A stretch of 52,415 nucleotides of DNA from the NCBI GenBank assembly GCA_023512105.1, contig JAIMAE010000004.1:1-52415 (forward strand), in the 5' to 3' direction. The notes beneath the pieces are model-generated. The model was not told the origin of the DNA, made no database searches, and saw nothing but the letters and a program-made list of their open reading frames with translations. Shown here one piece after another: positions 1 through 9,650 of the stretch. This DNA comes from Bacillota bacterium. Lineage in GTDB: Bacteria; Bacillota; Sulfobacillia; Sulfobacillales; Sulfobacillaceae. The stretch's first letter is position 1. Every line of letters starts with the position of its first letter. The position numbers and the translations under genes are program-made.

Positions 1-117
1 CCGGAGCGGTGGCAAGCGCTGCGCGACCAACTGGACGCGGCCCATCGGGAGGAGATGGGCTCCTGGGATGCCCTCCTCCCTAAGGAAGGCGCCAAATCAA
101 GCCCGGCGCCGGAGTGA
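1..117 (+). CDS. C-terminal end of an unidentified protein (partial)
   Basis: Frame 1 is open from the window edge to a TGA at 115-117 and encodes the last 38 residues of a hydrophilic, acidic and probably helical tail (starts PERWQALRDQLDAAHREE). The gene start lies outside the window. Its last 38 bases overlap the end of the convergent pncB gene. No family can be recognised from so short a piece, and a chance open frame is possible. Confidence 0.45.
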   Translation, partial: PERWQALRDQLDAAHREEMGSWDALLPKEGAKSSPAPE

Positions 118-1144
118 CCCCGGGCAGGCGCCCCCGTTTGGTGCGAGGCTGGCCGCCCACCGCCTTGATGTCCATGGTCATGTCGATCGGCGGCGCAGCG
201 GCGATGTAGCTGCCCACTCCAAACCCGGTCGCCCCGGCCTCCTTGAGGGCCACGATGCGCTCGGGGGTCAGTCCGCCCGAGACCAAGATCCCCACCTCGG
301 GATGGCCGGCTTGGGCGAGCCGTACCTTGAGTTCCCGTACCAACTGCGGGGTCACCCCGCCTCGCTCCCGGGGGGTGTCGATGCGAATGGCGTCCAGCTT
401 CCCCTTCAAGGCATTGGCGACCCGCACCGCCTCCTCGACCTCGTCGTGAAAGGTGTCAACCAACACCGTGCGCGGGGAACCCGCCGGCACCACCCGGTCG
501 AAAGCCAGAGCCGCCTCCACGGTGTCTCCCACGATCAGGAGCAAGGCGTGGGGCATGGTGCCGGCGGGACGCATCCCGGCCTGGCGCGCCCCCAAAATCG
601 AACTGGCCCCTTTGGCTCCTCCCACCAACGCCGCGCGGTCCATGACGGAGGCCACCGCCGGGTGCACGTGGCGGGCGCCGAAGGAATAGACCGGCCAAGG
701 GTCGGCGGCTTCCGCCACCTCCCGGGCGGCGGTGGCCCACCCCGACGAGGAGGCCAAAATGCCCAACAGCGCCGTTTCCAAGAGCCCCATCTCTTGATAC
801 CGCCCGGTGATCCGCATCACCACCTGCCGGGCCGCAATCGGAGAGCCTTCCGGCAAGGCCTCCACCACCAAGGACCGCCCCCGCAACAGGGCCAGGCACT
901 CCTCCACCCCAGCCAACACGCCGCCTTGGTTGGCGAAGATCTCCGCCGTCACCACCGCCCGTTCCAAGCCCAAGTGCTGCAAAATCTCCTGGGTTCCGAC
1001 AAAGTAGACGTCCGCGGTCAGTCCGGCTTGGATCTCTTCGGGAATCGCCGACCGGAGGCCCCGGTCGGGCGGGACGTAGTCCCAGACCGCCTGGAGGCTT
1101 GCCACGACTTGTTCCAACCGGTTTGGGTTTTGCGTGTTTGCCAC
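80..1144 (-). CDS. pncB: Nicotinate phosphoribosyltransferase
   Basis: Joins nicotinate to PRPP to make nicotinate mononucleotide, the entry step of NAD salvage in the cytoplasm. The 354-residue protein resembles the short, archaeal-like nicotinate phosphoribosyltransferases: an N-terminal alpha/beta domain, a central FGARHVHPA segment, AGTMPHALLL, a TVLVDTF strand and a C-terminal barrel with LVSGGLTPERI and GFGVGSYI phosphate-binding turns. The GTG at 1144 is chosen because an AAAGGAG lies 12 bases upstream and the two nearby ATGs are in other frames. The first 127 bases overlap the 3 prime end of rluB, so translation may be coupled. Quinolinate phosphoribosyltransferase is a less likely alternative because of the length and motifs. 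Confidence 0.85.
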   Translation of the reverse strand: MANTQNPNRLEQVVASLQAVWDYVPPDRGLRSAIPEEIQAGLTADVYFVGTQEILQHLGLERAVVTAEIFANQGGVLAGVEECLALLRGRSLVVEALPEGSPIAARQVVMRITGRYQEMGLLETALLGILASSSGWATAAREVAEAADPWPVYSFGARHVHPAVASVMDRAALVGGAKGASSILGARQAGMRPAGTMPHALLLIVGDTVEAALAFDRVVPAGSPRTVLVDTFHDEVEEAVRVANALKGKLDAIRIDTPRERGGVTPQLVRELKVRLAQAGHPEVGILVSGGLTPERIVALKEAGATGFGVGSYIAAAPPIDMTMDIKAVGGQPRTKRGRLPGVTPAPGLIWRLP

Positions 1145-1908
1145 TCTGCATTCATTCTCCTTTGGGAACTGGACGGCGGGGCGCCAAAGTCCTCCGATGG
1201 CAGCGCCACCAGCCGCCACAACCGAGCAACCTCCTCATCGCTGAGGGTGCGCACCTCTCCCGGTTTCAGTCCCTCCAAAGTCACGTTGCCAAAGCGGACT
1301 CGACACAGCTCGAGCACCGGATGGCCTAATACCTCAAACAGCCGCCGGATCTCCCGCTTTTTGCCTTCGCGCAAGGTCACCGCCAACAAGGTGCGGTCCG
1401 GCAGGCGTTGCAACACCCGCACCCCTGCGGCGCGAGCCCGGCCATCGCCCAGCTCCACCCCTTCCCGAGCCCGCCGCAGATGCCCCGGTCCGGGGTGGCC
1501 CGCCACCCAGACTTCGTACGCCTTTCTGACCCCAAAGCGGGGATGGGTCAGCCGGAACGCCAACTCTCCGTCGTTGGTCAGCAACAACAGCCCCGAACTG
1601 TCCCGGTCGAGCCGACCTACCGGGAAGACCCGACCGACCCCCGGGGGGATGAGGTCGCGAACCAGGTGCTCGGCGTGAGGATCGGCCAGGCTGGTGGTAT
1701 ACCCAACCGGCTTGTACATCGCCAGCACCACCCGCTTGGGTCGGGCGGCCACCGGCTCCCCGTCCACCGCCACCCGGTCCCCCGGCCCGACCCGCTGTCC
1801 CAGGGTGGCCACCTGCCCGTTGACGGTGACCCGCCCGGCCGCGATCCACGTCTCGGCTTGCCGCCGCGAGGCCATCCCGGCCATCGCCAGGTAGCGCTGC
1901 AGGCGCAT
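1018..1908 (-). CDS. rluB: Pseudouridine synthase, RluB/RsuA family
   Basis: Isomerises a uridine in 23S (or 16S) rRNA. It has an N-terminal S4 RNA-binding domain (MRLQRYLAMAGMASRRQAE), then the synthase core with the catalytic Asp in GRLDRDSSGLLLLTND and the EGKKREIRRLFE motif. The start is ATG at 1908; it has no good Shine-Dalgarno and lies 25 bases after the ridA stop, so coupling is likely. The family normally ends near the LSDEEVARLWRLV segment at about 250 residues, but here the frame continues into pncB for a total of 296 residues. The extra tail is Arg/Ser/Lys-rich out-of-frame pncB sequence. In Bacillus rluB follows spmB; here spmB is nearby but on the other strand. Confidence 0.85.
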   Translation of the reverse strand: MRLQRYLAMAGMASRRQAETWIAAGRVTVNGQVATLGQRVGPGDRVAVDGEPVAARPKRVVLAMYKPVGYTTSLADPHAEHLVRDLIPPGVGRVFPVGRLDRDSSGLLLLTNDGELAFRLTHPRFGVRKAYEVWVAGHPGPGHLRRAREGVELGDGRARAAGVRVLQRLPDRTLLAVTLREGKKREIRRLFEVLGHPVLELCRVRFGNVTLEGLKPGEVRTLSDEEVARLWRLVALPSEDFGAPPSSSQRRMNAEWQTRKTQTGWNKSWQASRRSGTTSRPTGASGRRFPKRSKPD

Positions 1909-1933
1909 TCCGGAGGCAGGGGCCTGTCGCTGC

Positions 1934-2395
1934 TTAGCCAAGGCGGAAGATACACTCCACTTCCACGGGGGCGTTGAGAGGCAAGGCCGCCACTCCCACC
2001 GCGGAGCGGGCATGGACCCCGGCCTCGCCAAAGAGCTCGCCCAACAGCTGGGAGGCCCCGTTGAGGACCTCCGGCTGTTCGAAAAAGTCTTCTACCGACT
2101 GCACGTAGCCCACCACCTTGACCACCGCCGCCAGTCGGTCAAGGCCGCCGGCCGCCTGCGCGGCGGCGCTCAGCGCGCCCAAGGCCGCTTGCCGGGCCGC
2201 CTCCTTGGCCTGAGCGACGCTGACTTCCCTCCCCACCTTGCCGGGATACAGCAACCTCCCGTCTACAAACGGCAACTGGCCGGAGGTGTAGCACCATTTC
2301 CCCTCCACCCGCGCCGGCCGGTAGAGCCCCACCGCCCGGGGGGGCTCGGGCAGGCGTATCCCCAATCTTTGCAGTCTCTCCTCAACGGATGCCAT
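1934..2395 (-). CDS. ridA: RidA/YjgF family protein (enamine/imine deaminase)
   Basis: RidA proteins are cytoplasmic trimers that hydrolyse reactive 2-aminoacrylate-type enamines. This 153-residue protein has the YTSGQLP strand near the N terminus and the conserved Arg in HARSAVGVAALPLNAPVEVE near the C terminus that holds the substrate carboxylate. It is of the longer (about 150 residue) subgroup, so the exact substrate is open. ATG at 2395 has AAGGAG 6 bases upstream. It is followed by rluB and pncB in the same direction with 25-base and overlapping junctions, so the three probably form one transcript. Confidence 0.85.
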   Translation of the reverse strand: MASVEERLQRLGIRLPEPPRAVGLYRPARVEGKWCYTSGQLPFVDGRLLYPGKVGREVSVAQAKEAARQAALGALSAAAQAAGGLDRLAAVVKVVGYVQSVEDFFEQPEVLNGASQLLGELFGEAGVHARSAVGVAALPLNAPVEVECIFRLG

Positions 2396-2508
2396 GGCGA
2401 CTCCTTCTCCGCCGAGAAGGCATGGCCCTCAGCGGCTTGTCATAGAAAAATACCGTCGTCGGCAACCTGGCCATGGGCTCAAGCCCCGAGTCGCTAGGAT
2501 GCGTCCTC

Positions 2509-2537
2509 AGTATACCAAGTTTAGGGGGAAGAACCAA
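2509..2537 (-). promoter_or_regulatory. Possible sigma-A promoter for ridA-rluB-pncB
   Basis: On the minus strand TTGGTT (2532-2537) and TATACT (2509-2514) are 17 bases apart, about 115 bases upstream of the ridA ATG and close to the start of divergent spmB. The -10 matches well, the -35 only in half its bases. Confidence 0.35.
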
Positions 2538-2595
2538 ACCAGGCCGGCAGTGGCTTCCTGGCCGACCTACCCCGTTGCGAGAGGACGGTGGCGGT

Positions 2596-3135
2596 GTGTT
2601 GACCCATTGGGTCGAGGCCCTCTCCACCTGGGCGGTGCCGTTCCTGCTCGGATTCATCCCGTTCTTCGGTTGGCTGCGCGGCGTCAAGGTCTACGAGACG
2701 TTTGTCGAAGGCGCCGCCGAAGGGTTTCGGATGGCGATCCAAATGATTCCATTTTTGGTCGGGATCTTGGTGGCCTTGACCGTATTCGAGGGATCCGGCG
2801 CCTTTGACGCCGTGATCGGCTGGATCGCCAAGCCGCTGCAACACCTGGGAGTTCCCGCCCCGGTGGTCCCGCTGATGCTGGTCCGCCCCCTATCCGGGGG
2901 AGCGGCCTTGGGGATCACCACCGGGTTGCTCCACCGCTACGGCCCCGACTCGTTCGTCGGGCGGCTGGCCTCCACCTTGCAAAGCAGCACCGATACCACC
3001 TTTTACGTCCTGACCCTGTATTTTGGCTCGGTGGGCATTCGCAAGATGCGCTACGCCATGACCGTGGCCCTACTGGGCGACCTGGCCGGCTTCATCGCCG
3101 CCGTCTACATCTGCCACCGGCTGTTCGGCCCGTAA
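2596..3135 (+). CDS. spmB: Spore maturation protein SpmB
   Basis: SpmB, with SpmA, is needed for normal dehydration of the spore core; it is an integral membrane protein of the nucleoside-transporter-like Gate family. The 179 residues match the usual length of about 178. Hydrophobic segments start with STWAVPFLLGFIPFFGWL; the family motifs PLSGGAALG and TLQSSTDTTFYVLTLYFG are present. GTG at 2596 is chosen because it gives the family length and sits about 9 bases after GAGAGG. Unusually the partner spmA is not upstream in the same operon but lies convergently on the opposite strand. Confidence 0.88.
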   Translation: MLTHWVEALSTWAVPFLLGFIPFFGWLRGVKVYETFVEGAAEGFRMAIQMIPFLVGILVALTVFEGSGAFDAVIGWIAKPLQHLGVPAPVVPLMLVRPLSGGAALGITTGLLHRYGPDSFVGRLASTLQSSTDTTFYVLTLYFGSVGIRKMRYAMTVALLGDLAGFIAAVYICHRLFGP

Positions 3136-3154
3136 CCACCCAGCCATGGGCGAA

Positions 3155-3198
3155 GCCGCCCAGCCTGGCGGGTCCGCAACGAGGGCTGCCTGGGCGGC
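3155..3198. terminator. Possible bidirectional terminator between spmB and spmA
   Basis: GCCGCCCAG (3155-3163) pairs with CTGGGCGGC (3190-3198) around a 26-base loop, between the convergent stops of spmB and spmA. The flanks are AA and TT only, so it is a weak intrinsic terminator in either direction. Confidence 0.35.
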
Positions 3199-3263
3199 CT
3201 TTCAGGCAACTTCCCGCAAAGGGATTGGAGAGAACGGGGCCCCCAGGGTCACGCAAACCGGGA

Positions 3264-3854
3264 TTACGAATCGCCCTGGCCGGCGTAGCGGCGGAACAGG
3301 CGGTCGACGGTGATCGCCACCAGGAAGGCCACGGAGGTGGCAAAGATGGTCGGCCCCACGATTTCCGCCGGGTGAGTGGAGCCGGCCGCCACCCGGAGCG
3401 CGATCATGGTGGCCGGAACCAAATTGATCGAGGCCGTGTTGATGGCCAAGAAGGTAATCATGTCGCGTGAGGCCTGGTCCTTGCGAGGGTTGAGGGTTTG
3501 CAGCTCCTGCATCGCCTTGAGGCCAAAGGGGGTGGCGGCTCCGCCCATCCCCAGCATGTTGGCGGCCATGTTCATCAGCATGTTGCCCATCGCCGGGTGA
3601 TCCGCCGGCACGCCGGGAAATAAGCGGGAGACCAGGGGAGCCATCAGCCGGGCCAGGCCCTGCATTAAGCCGGACGCCTCGGCGATCTTGGCCATGCCGA
3701 GCCAAAGGCTCATGATCCCGATGAAGCCGAAGGCCACCTCGACCGCCTTTTCGCTGCCGCTGACCACCGCCTGGGTCACTCCGCCGACATTGCCCTGCAG
3801 CGCGCTGGCGACGATGCCCCCCACCAACAACACCAGCCACACGGCGTTGACCAT
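3264..3854 (-). CDS. spmA: Spore maturation protein SpmA
   Basis: Membrane partner of SpmB in spore core dehydration. The 196 residues equal the known SpmA length. Hydrophobic segments include VWLVLLVGGIVASAL and FGFIGIMSLWLGMAKIAE, followed by the family's NMLMNMAANMLGMGGAATP and LAINTASINLVPATMIALR motifs. The ATG at 3854 is preferred over the one at 3860 because AGAGGGGG is 7 bases before it and the protein then begins MVN like the Bacillus protein. It lies about 60 bases downstream of panC and faces spmB tail to tail, whereas these two genes are normally adjacent in one operon. Confidence 0.88.
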   Translation of the reverse strand: MVNAVWLVLLVGGIVASALQGNVGGVTQAVVSGSEKAVEVAFGFIGIMSLWLGMAKIAEASGLMQGLARLMAPLVSRLFPGVPADHPAMGNMLMNMAANMLGMGGAATPFGLKAMQELQTLNPRKDQASRDMITFLAINTASINLVPATMIALRVAAGSTHPAEIVGPTIFATSVAFLVAITVDRLFRRYAGQGDS

Positions 3855-3916
3855 TTGCATGCCCCCTCTGGCCGTCTGGGGACAATATATGCCGACGCCC
3901 TCCGGCTAGGACCGGT

Positions 3917-4780
3917 TCATGCGGTTGCCGCCACCTCCAGGACGACGTTGTCGATCAGGCGGGCCTGACCCACCCAGGCCGCCAGGGCCAAGAGGTAGCG
4001 CCCCGGGACCAATTGCTCGGGGGCCGGCCGCAACTCGTCGGCGTCCACCAACTCCACGTACTCCGGCTCAATCCCCCGAGCCGCCAACGCCGTCTCGACC
4101 ACGGACACCAGCGCCTGGCGTTCGCGTTCCCCTGCTCGAAACCGCTCCTCGGCCTCCCGCAAGGCGGCATAGAGGCCGGCCGCCTTGAGGCGTTCGTCCG
4201 CGCTGAGATACTCGTTGCGCGATGACATCGCCAGTCCGCTGGCCTCGCGCACGGTCGGGACCACCTCGATCGCCACCGGGAAGTTGAGATCGCGCACCAG
4301 CTTGCGCACGATCGCCACCTGCTGGCCATCTTTTTGCCCAAACACCGCCCAATCCGGCTCCACGATGTGGAAGAGTTTGGCCACCACGGTGGCCACTCCG
4401 TTGAAGTGGATCGGCCGAAACCGCCCGCACAGCACCTGCGCGATCCGGCCCATCTCCACGCGAGCCGTCTCCTCCCCGGCCGGATACATGACCGCTTCGC
4501 TGGGCGCAAACACCACATCCACGCCCATCGCCTGAGCGGCTTGCAGATCGGCCTCCAACCGGCGCGGATAGCGGGAGAGGTCTTCGTGAGGCCCGAACTG
4601 GAGCGGATTGACAAAGATGCTAACCACCGTGCGGGACGCCAATTCCCGCGCCCGCCGCATCAAGGCCAGGTGCCCGGCGTGAAAGGCCCCCATGGTGGGA
4701 ACCAAGGCCACCGTTTCGCCCTGGCGATGCCACCGGCGCGAACCCTCGCGCATGGCTTCAATCTCGGTAATCAGCTCCAC
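3917..4780 (-). CDS. panC: Pantothenate synthetase
   Basis: Condenses pantoate and beta-alanine with ATP to make pantothenate, the coenzyme A precursor. The 287-residue protein carries the HIGH-type ATP site in PTMGAFHAGHLAL, the FVNPLQFGPHEDLSRYPR pantoate-binding stretch, FGQKDGQQVAIVRKLVRDL and the KMSKS-like SSRNEYLS. GTG at 4780 is chosen because a GGGGGAG lies 4 bases upstream and the N terminus then matches the family. It overlaps the end of the thioredoxin-fold gene by 23 bases. panB and panD are not in the window. Confidence 0.93.
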   Translation of the reverse strand: MELITEIEAMREGSRRWHRQGETVALVPTMGAFHAGHLALMRRARELASRTVVSIFVNPLQFGPHEDLSRYPRRLEADLQAAQAMGVDVVFAPSEAVMYPAGEETARVEMGRIAQVLCGRFRPIHFNGVATVVAKLFHIVEPDWAVFGQKDGQQVAIVRKLVRDLNFPVAIEVVPTVREASGLAMSSRNEYLSADERLKAAGLYAALREAEERFRAGERERQALVSVVETALAARGIEPEYVELVDADELRPAPEQLVPGRYLLALAAWVGQARLIDNVVLEVAATA

Positions 4781-5381
4781 CGCTCTCCCCCTCTGCGCCT
4801 CGCAACGCCTGTTCAACCCATAGCTGCCATTGTCGCAACGGAAGGGCCCCCGCCAGGACCGCGGTCCCACCGGCGTGGATGACCACCGTGGTAGGGACTA
4901 CCTCCACCCCAAAGCGCTCCGCCCAACTCGGCACCGCCGAAGCGTCTACTCCCACCACCTCAAACCGCCGTCCTGCCAGCGCCCACCGCTGGGCCGCCCG
5001 CAAGATCCGCGAGCACTCCGGGCAGGTCGGCGTCGAAAAGACCAGGATCCGCCCCACTCGCTCGACCTGGATGGGCTTGGTCCTCCCGGCCTCCCGCAGC
5101 CCTCCCAGCAAGCCCTGAAACTGATATCCGGCTACCGATCCATAGAAGGAGAGCCCCGTAGGCTCTCCGGAGGCGTAGGATACCTCCAGCCGCGGCGGGC
5201 CTCCATCCTCTCGCCACTCCCAAACCAGGTCTTGGGCTCGGGCCCGGCAAAGCCCCGCGGCCACCTCGCGCAACTGTTGGACAAAGGGGTCACCTGCTTG
5301 CCCCCACACCGACAACCGCAGCCGGTACGGCAACCGTCCCAACAGCCGGGCCAGCTGGCGCGTGGCGCGGGGCGAAAACAT
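4758..5381 (-). CDS. Thioredoxin-fold protein with CPEC active site (PDO-like)
   Basis: The 207-residue protein looks like two tandem thioredoxin folds, as in protein disulfide oxidoreductase and the AhpF N-terminal domain. The first half (about 1-105) has no CXXC; the second begins ILVFSTPTCPECSRILRAA and ends with the cis-Pro strand VVPTTVVIHAGG. Thus one redox-active pair, CPEC, remains. No signal peptide is visible, so it probably acts in the cytoplasm. The start is uncertain: ATG 5381 follows CGGAG too closely, and a TTG at 5399 that overlaps the TGA of the upstream rhodanese gene is an alternative. Its position between rhodanese and panC suggests a thiol or sulfur transfer role (inference). 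Confidence 0.65.
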   Translation of the reverse strand: MFSPRATRQLARLLGRLPYRLRLSVWGQAGDPFVQQLREVAAGLCRARAQDLVWEWREDGGPPRLEVSYASGEPTGLSFYGSVAGYQFQGLLGGLREAGRTKPIQVERVGRILVFSTPTCPECSRILRAAQRWALAGRRFEVVGVDASAVPSWAERFGVEVVPTTVVIHAGGTAVLAGALPLRQWQLWVEQALRGAEGESGGADYRD

Positions 5382-5395
5382 CTCCGCGACGCGGG

Positions 5396-5794
5396 TCAAT
5401 CCATACTCGGCGCCGGGCCTGCTGCCATTTCTTGCATCCAGGCCACCATTCCTCCTTGCAGCACCCACAGGCGCTGAAACTTTCGCCGACGCAGGATGTG
5501 AAAGGCCTGCATGGCCCGGTACCCGGTCCGGCAGACCAGCACCACGTCATCCTCAGGGGAGAGCCGGTGGACTTCTGCACGCAGCCGCCCCAGGGGAATC
5601 GACAGGCTGCCCTCGATGTGGCCCTGCGCCCACTCGTCCTCCGTACGCACATCCACCACCCGCAGCGACGGGTTCTGCCGCAGACGAGCGCGCAGGGCGG
5701 CGGCGGTAATCCGGCGCACCCCGAAGATCGGGCGCACCTGCCAGGCGACCAGCCACACGGCCAGGATCCCAAAGATCAGGTTGGTTACGGTCAT
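5396..5794 (-). CDS. Membrane-anchored rhodanese-domain protein
   Basis: A 132-residue protein with one N-terminal membrane segment (NLIFGILAVWLVAWQV) followed by a single rhodanese domain: RVVDVRTEDEWAQGHIEGSLSIPL and the active-site loop VCRTGYRA with its Cys. Rhodaneses carry sulfane sulfur on that Cys; the physiological acceptor is unknown. This architecture matches the YqhL-like proteins of Bacillus. ATG at 5794 has TTGGAG with 8-base spacing. It probably is co-transcribed with the CPEC thioredoxin-fold gene, whose start abuts its stop. Confidence 0.82.
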   Translation of the reverse strand: MTVTNLIFGILAVWLVAWQVRPIFGVRRITAAALRARLRQNPSLRVVDVRTEDEWAQGHIEGSLSIPLGRLRAEVHRLSPEDDVVLVCRTGYRAMQAFHILRRRKFQRLWVLQGGMVAWMQEMAAGPAPSMD

Positions 5795-5835
5795 GGCGTT
5801 CTCCAAGCTTTCTCGACCCGGCTTGCTGCTAGCCG

Positions 5836-6405
5836 TTAACGCTTCCGCATGCCGGCCAGCGCCTCGGACCACCGCCACAGCTCTTCCAACATCAGCTGGG
5901 CGGCTTGTTCCAGAGGCTCACTGCCTAGAAACCGGCCCTCTTCGTCTAGAAACTGCTGGACAAACGGGATGACTACCGCCTCTGGGATGGGCATCATCTT
6001 CAGAGTGGTGACCACCTGCTTTAACATCTGGACGGCTCGGGTTCCTCCCGAAACCCCGCCGTAACTGACGAAGCCAACCGGTTTGTACTGCCACTCCCGG
6101 TGCAAGAAGTCGATGGCGTTTTTAATCGGTGCACTGTACCCGTAATTGTACTCTGGAACCACCATGGCGAAGGCATCCGCCTGTTCCACCTGGCGGCTCC
6201 ACTCTTTGGTGTGCCCGTGAAGATACTGTCCTAGGCGCGGATGGTTCGGCTCGTCGAGCATCGGCAAGCGAATCTCCGCCAAGTCGGCAAATCCGACCGC
6301 GAATTTGCCGTGGCGCTGGGCCAGCTCTCGAAACCACTCGGCCACCGGCAAACCGACCCGGCCAGGCCGAGTACTGCCGACGATGATTAACAGTGTAGGC
6401 TGCAA
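5836..6405 (-). CDS. NAD(P)H-dependent FMN reductase family protein
   Basis: A 189-residue flavodoxin-like protein. The FMN phosphate loop is GSTRPGRVG near the N terminus, then VVPEYNYGYSAPIKNAIDFL and YGGVSGGTRA, which are typical of the NADPH-dependent FMN reductase/azoreductase family. It likely reduces quinones or other electron acceptors with FMN bound, in the cytoplasm. The start is a TTG at 6405 with AGAGGGGG 6 bases upstream; no ATG fits. The 41-base gap to the rhodanese gene suggests a shared transcript. Confidence 0.85.
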   Translation of the reverse strand: MQPTLLIIVGSTRPGRVGLPVAEWFRELAQRHGKFAVGFADLAEIRLPMLDEPNHPRLGQYLHGHTKEWSRQVEQADAFAMVVPEYNYGYSAPIKNAIDFLHREWQYKPVGFVSYGGVSGGTRAVQMLKQVVTTLKMMPIPEAVVIPFVQQFLDEEGRFLGSEPLEQAAQLMLEELWRWSEALAGMRKR

Positions 6406-6454
6406 ACGCGTCCCCCTCTCTGGCTATCAGCCTACCCAACCCTGCCCGATTCGT

Positions 6455-8049
<1,595 letters not shown>

Positions 8050-8053
<4 letters not shown>

Positions 8054-8889
8054 CGCCCCCCTACCGGACGCCCGCCCAAGGCGCCATTCAACTTGGCCAA
8101 TAAATTCACCGGTTCGGGGCGGGCCGGAAAGTAGCCGGCCCGCTCGGACGCCTGAGCCAGGACCGTGCTCAGCGTCCAGAACTGCGGGTCTTTCCCCAGT
8201 TCATGGCGTCCAATCGGGGTGGACACGGTGGCGCGGCTGGTCGCCCGGAGGCTAAACACCCCCGCCATGGTCCGCGTCCCGGCGTTTTGCAGGTAATCGA
8301 GATAGACCCGACCTTGCCGTCGGACCACGCTGCGTTCCACCGTAAGTAGGCGGGAAAACCGCTGGGCGACGGCGGTAGCCAACTCCCCCAGCGCCCGGGT
8401 CACCGCCTCGGCCGGGGTCGGGGCGATCGCCACGAAGAGATGCAATCCCCGCTTGCCGGAGGTCTTGAGGTAGACCGCGACTTTCAGCTGGTCGAACAGC
8501 CGCAACAAAATGGCCGCCGCCTCCGCCACCTGCGCCCAGCTGGCCGGAGGATCGGGGTCGAGGTCGATCACCGCCCAGTCGTGAAGCCGCGGGGCGTCAC
8601 GTTGTCCCAAGGGGACGTGAAACTCAATCGCGCCCCGGGCGGCCCAGTAGACCAGGTCCTCGGCGGAGTCGATGGCGATGGGTTGGGCGGGGTCGAGGCG
8701 GGGGTCATGGCGTTGATAAAAATGGGGGCCTTGGAGCCCGTGCGGCCAGCGCACTAGGGTAATCGCCCGATTGCGCCAGCGCGGCAGGATCCACTGGCTC
8801 ATCGCCTCGTAGTAGGCCACCATCTGCTCCCGGGTGATCGCGGCTTCCGGAAAGATCACCCGGGTCGGGTGGGGAATCGCAACCCTCAT
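8050..8889 (-). CDS. LigD-type DNA polymerase (primase-like PolDom)
   Basis: A stand-alone 279-residue polymerase domain of bacterial non-homologous end joining, which fills gaps with NTPs or dNTPs at broken ends. The archaeo-eukaryotic primase fold is seen from IPHPTRVIFPEAAIT at the start, GPHFYQRHDP, the metal-binding WAVIDLDPDP (two Asp) and YLKTSGKRGLHLFVAI with the conserved His. The ATG at 8889 overlaps the ligase stop as ATGA. In many bacteria this domain is fused to ligase and a phosphoesterase in LigD; here it is separate and no phosphoesterase domain is visible. Confidence 0.9.
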
Positions 8890-9650
8890 GGCCGCCGCCC
8901 CAAGACCCGGGGATGGCGCAGCCGACCCTCGGCGCTCGTCCCCCGATATCCCAACAGCACCCAGCGGGGGGCCGCTGCCTCCTGGTCCGGAACAAAAATG
9001 CGAGCGGCCAGCCTCCCTTGGTCGTCCCTTGCCAGCCACCACCACCCGCCTCCTTCGCGCCGCTCCACCTGCTCCACCGCAAACCAGTCCGTCTTCAAGG
9101 CCAGGATCTTCCGCCAACTCGGGCTGCGCTGGCCAGGCCGATAAGGGCTGTCGAGGCGCTTGGCCATCATCCCCTCCAGCTGCTCCCGCTGCACCCAGGG
9201 CCACAGCGCCGTGCCCTGGCCCACCAAGCCCGGGCTGACCCGCACCCCGGCTATCGGGTCGCGGAGACTTTGCCGCAGCCGTTCTTGGCGCTGAGCCAGC
9301 GGCCAGTCGAGGAACCACCGGCCTTGCCCGTACAAGCAGTCGAACAAGGCAAGGGTCAGGCGCTGTCCGGTGGCGGGGAGCGAACCCCAGGTGGAGCGGT
9401 GCTCCCCGATGAGTTCCCCATCCCAGATCCAGCCGGCGGGAAGGGAGGCCAGCAACGGTCCTAACCCGGGAAAGCGGGAGACCAAGTCGGTACCGCGGCG
9501 AGAGAAGGCCTTGGGCCGATCTACGGTGTTGACGATGGCCCGAAATCCGTCCCACTTGACCTCAAACCACCAATTCGGGTCGTCGAACGGCTGGGGATAG
9601 GGCGTGGCCAGCATAGGAGCCAGGAATCCCCGAGCGTGATCATCGGCCAC
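8886..9650 (-). CDS. ATP-dependent DNA ligase, LigD/LigC type
   Basis: Seals nicks or end-joined breaks using ATP. The 254-residue protein has the nucleotide-binding Lys32 in EVKWDGFRA, motif III in WDGELIGE, motif IV as EGMMAKR, motif V in SWRKILALK and the OB-fold ending GRLRHPRVL. It is a minimal nucleotidyltransferase plus OB pair. GTG at 9650 follows AGGAGGG with 9 bases of spacing and overlaps the ku stop by 11 bases. The operon with ku and the polymerase gene fixes its role in non-homologous end joining; a LigC-type backup role is the alternative. Confidence 0.9.
   Translation of the reverse strand: MADDHARGFLAPMLATPYPQPFDDPNWWFEVKWDGFRAIVNTVDRPKAFSRRGTDLVSRFPGLGPLLASLPAGWIWDGELIGEHRSTWGSLPATGQRLTLALFDCLYGQGRWFLDWPLAQRQERLRQSLRDPIAGVRVSPGLVGQGTALWPWVQREQLEGMMAKRLDSPYRPGQRSPSWRKILALKTDWFAVEQVERREGGGWWWLARDDQGRLAARIFVPDQEAAAPRWVLLGYRGTSAEGRLRHPRVLGRRP

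Noticed and set aside
68-1678. Plus-strand open frame of 536 codons
   Set aside because: It is the complement of pncB and rluB, has no family motifs and a composition typical of antisense frames in high-GC DNA.
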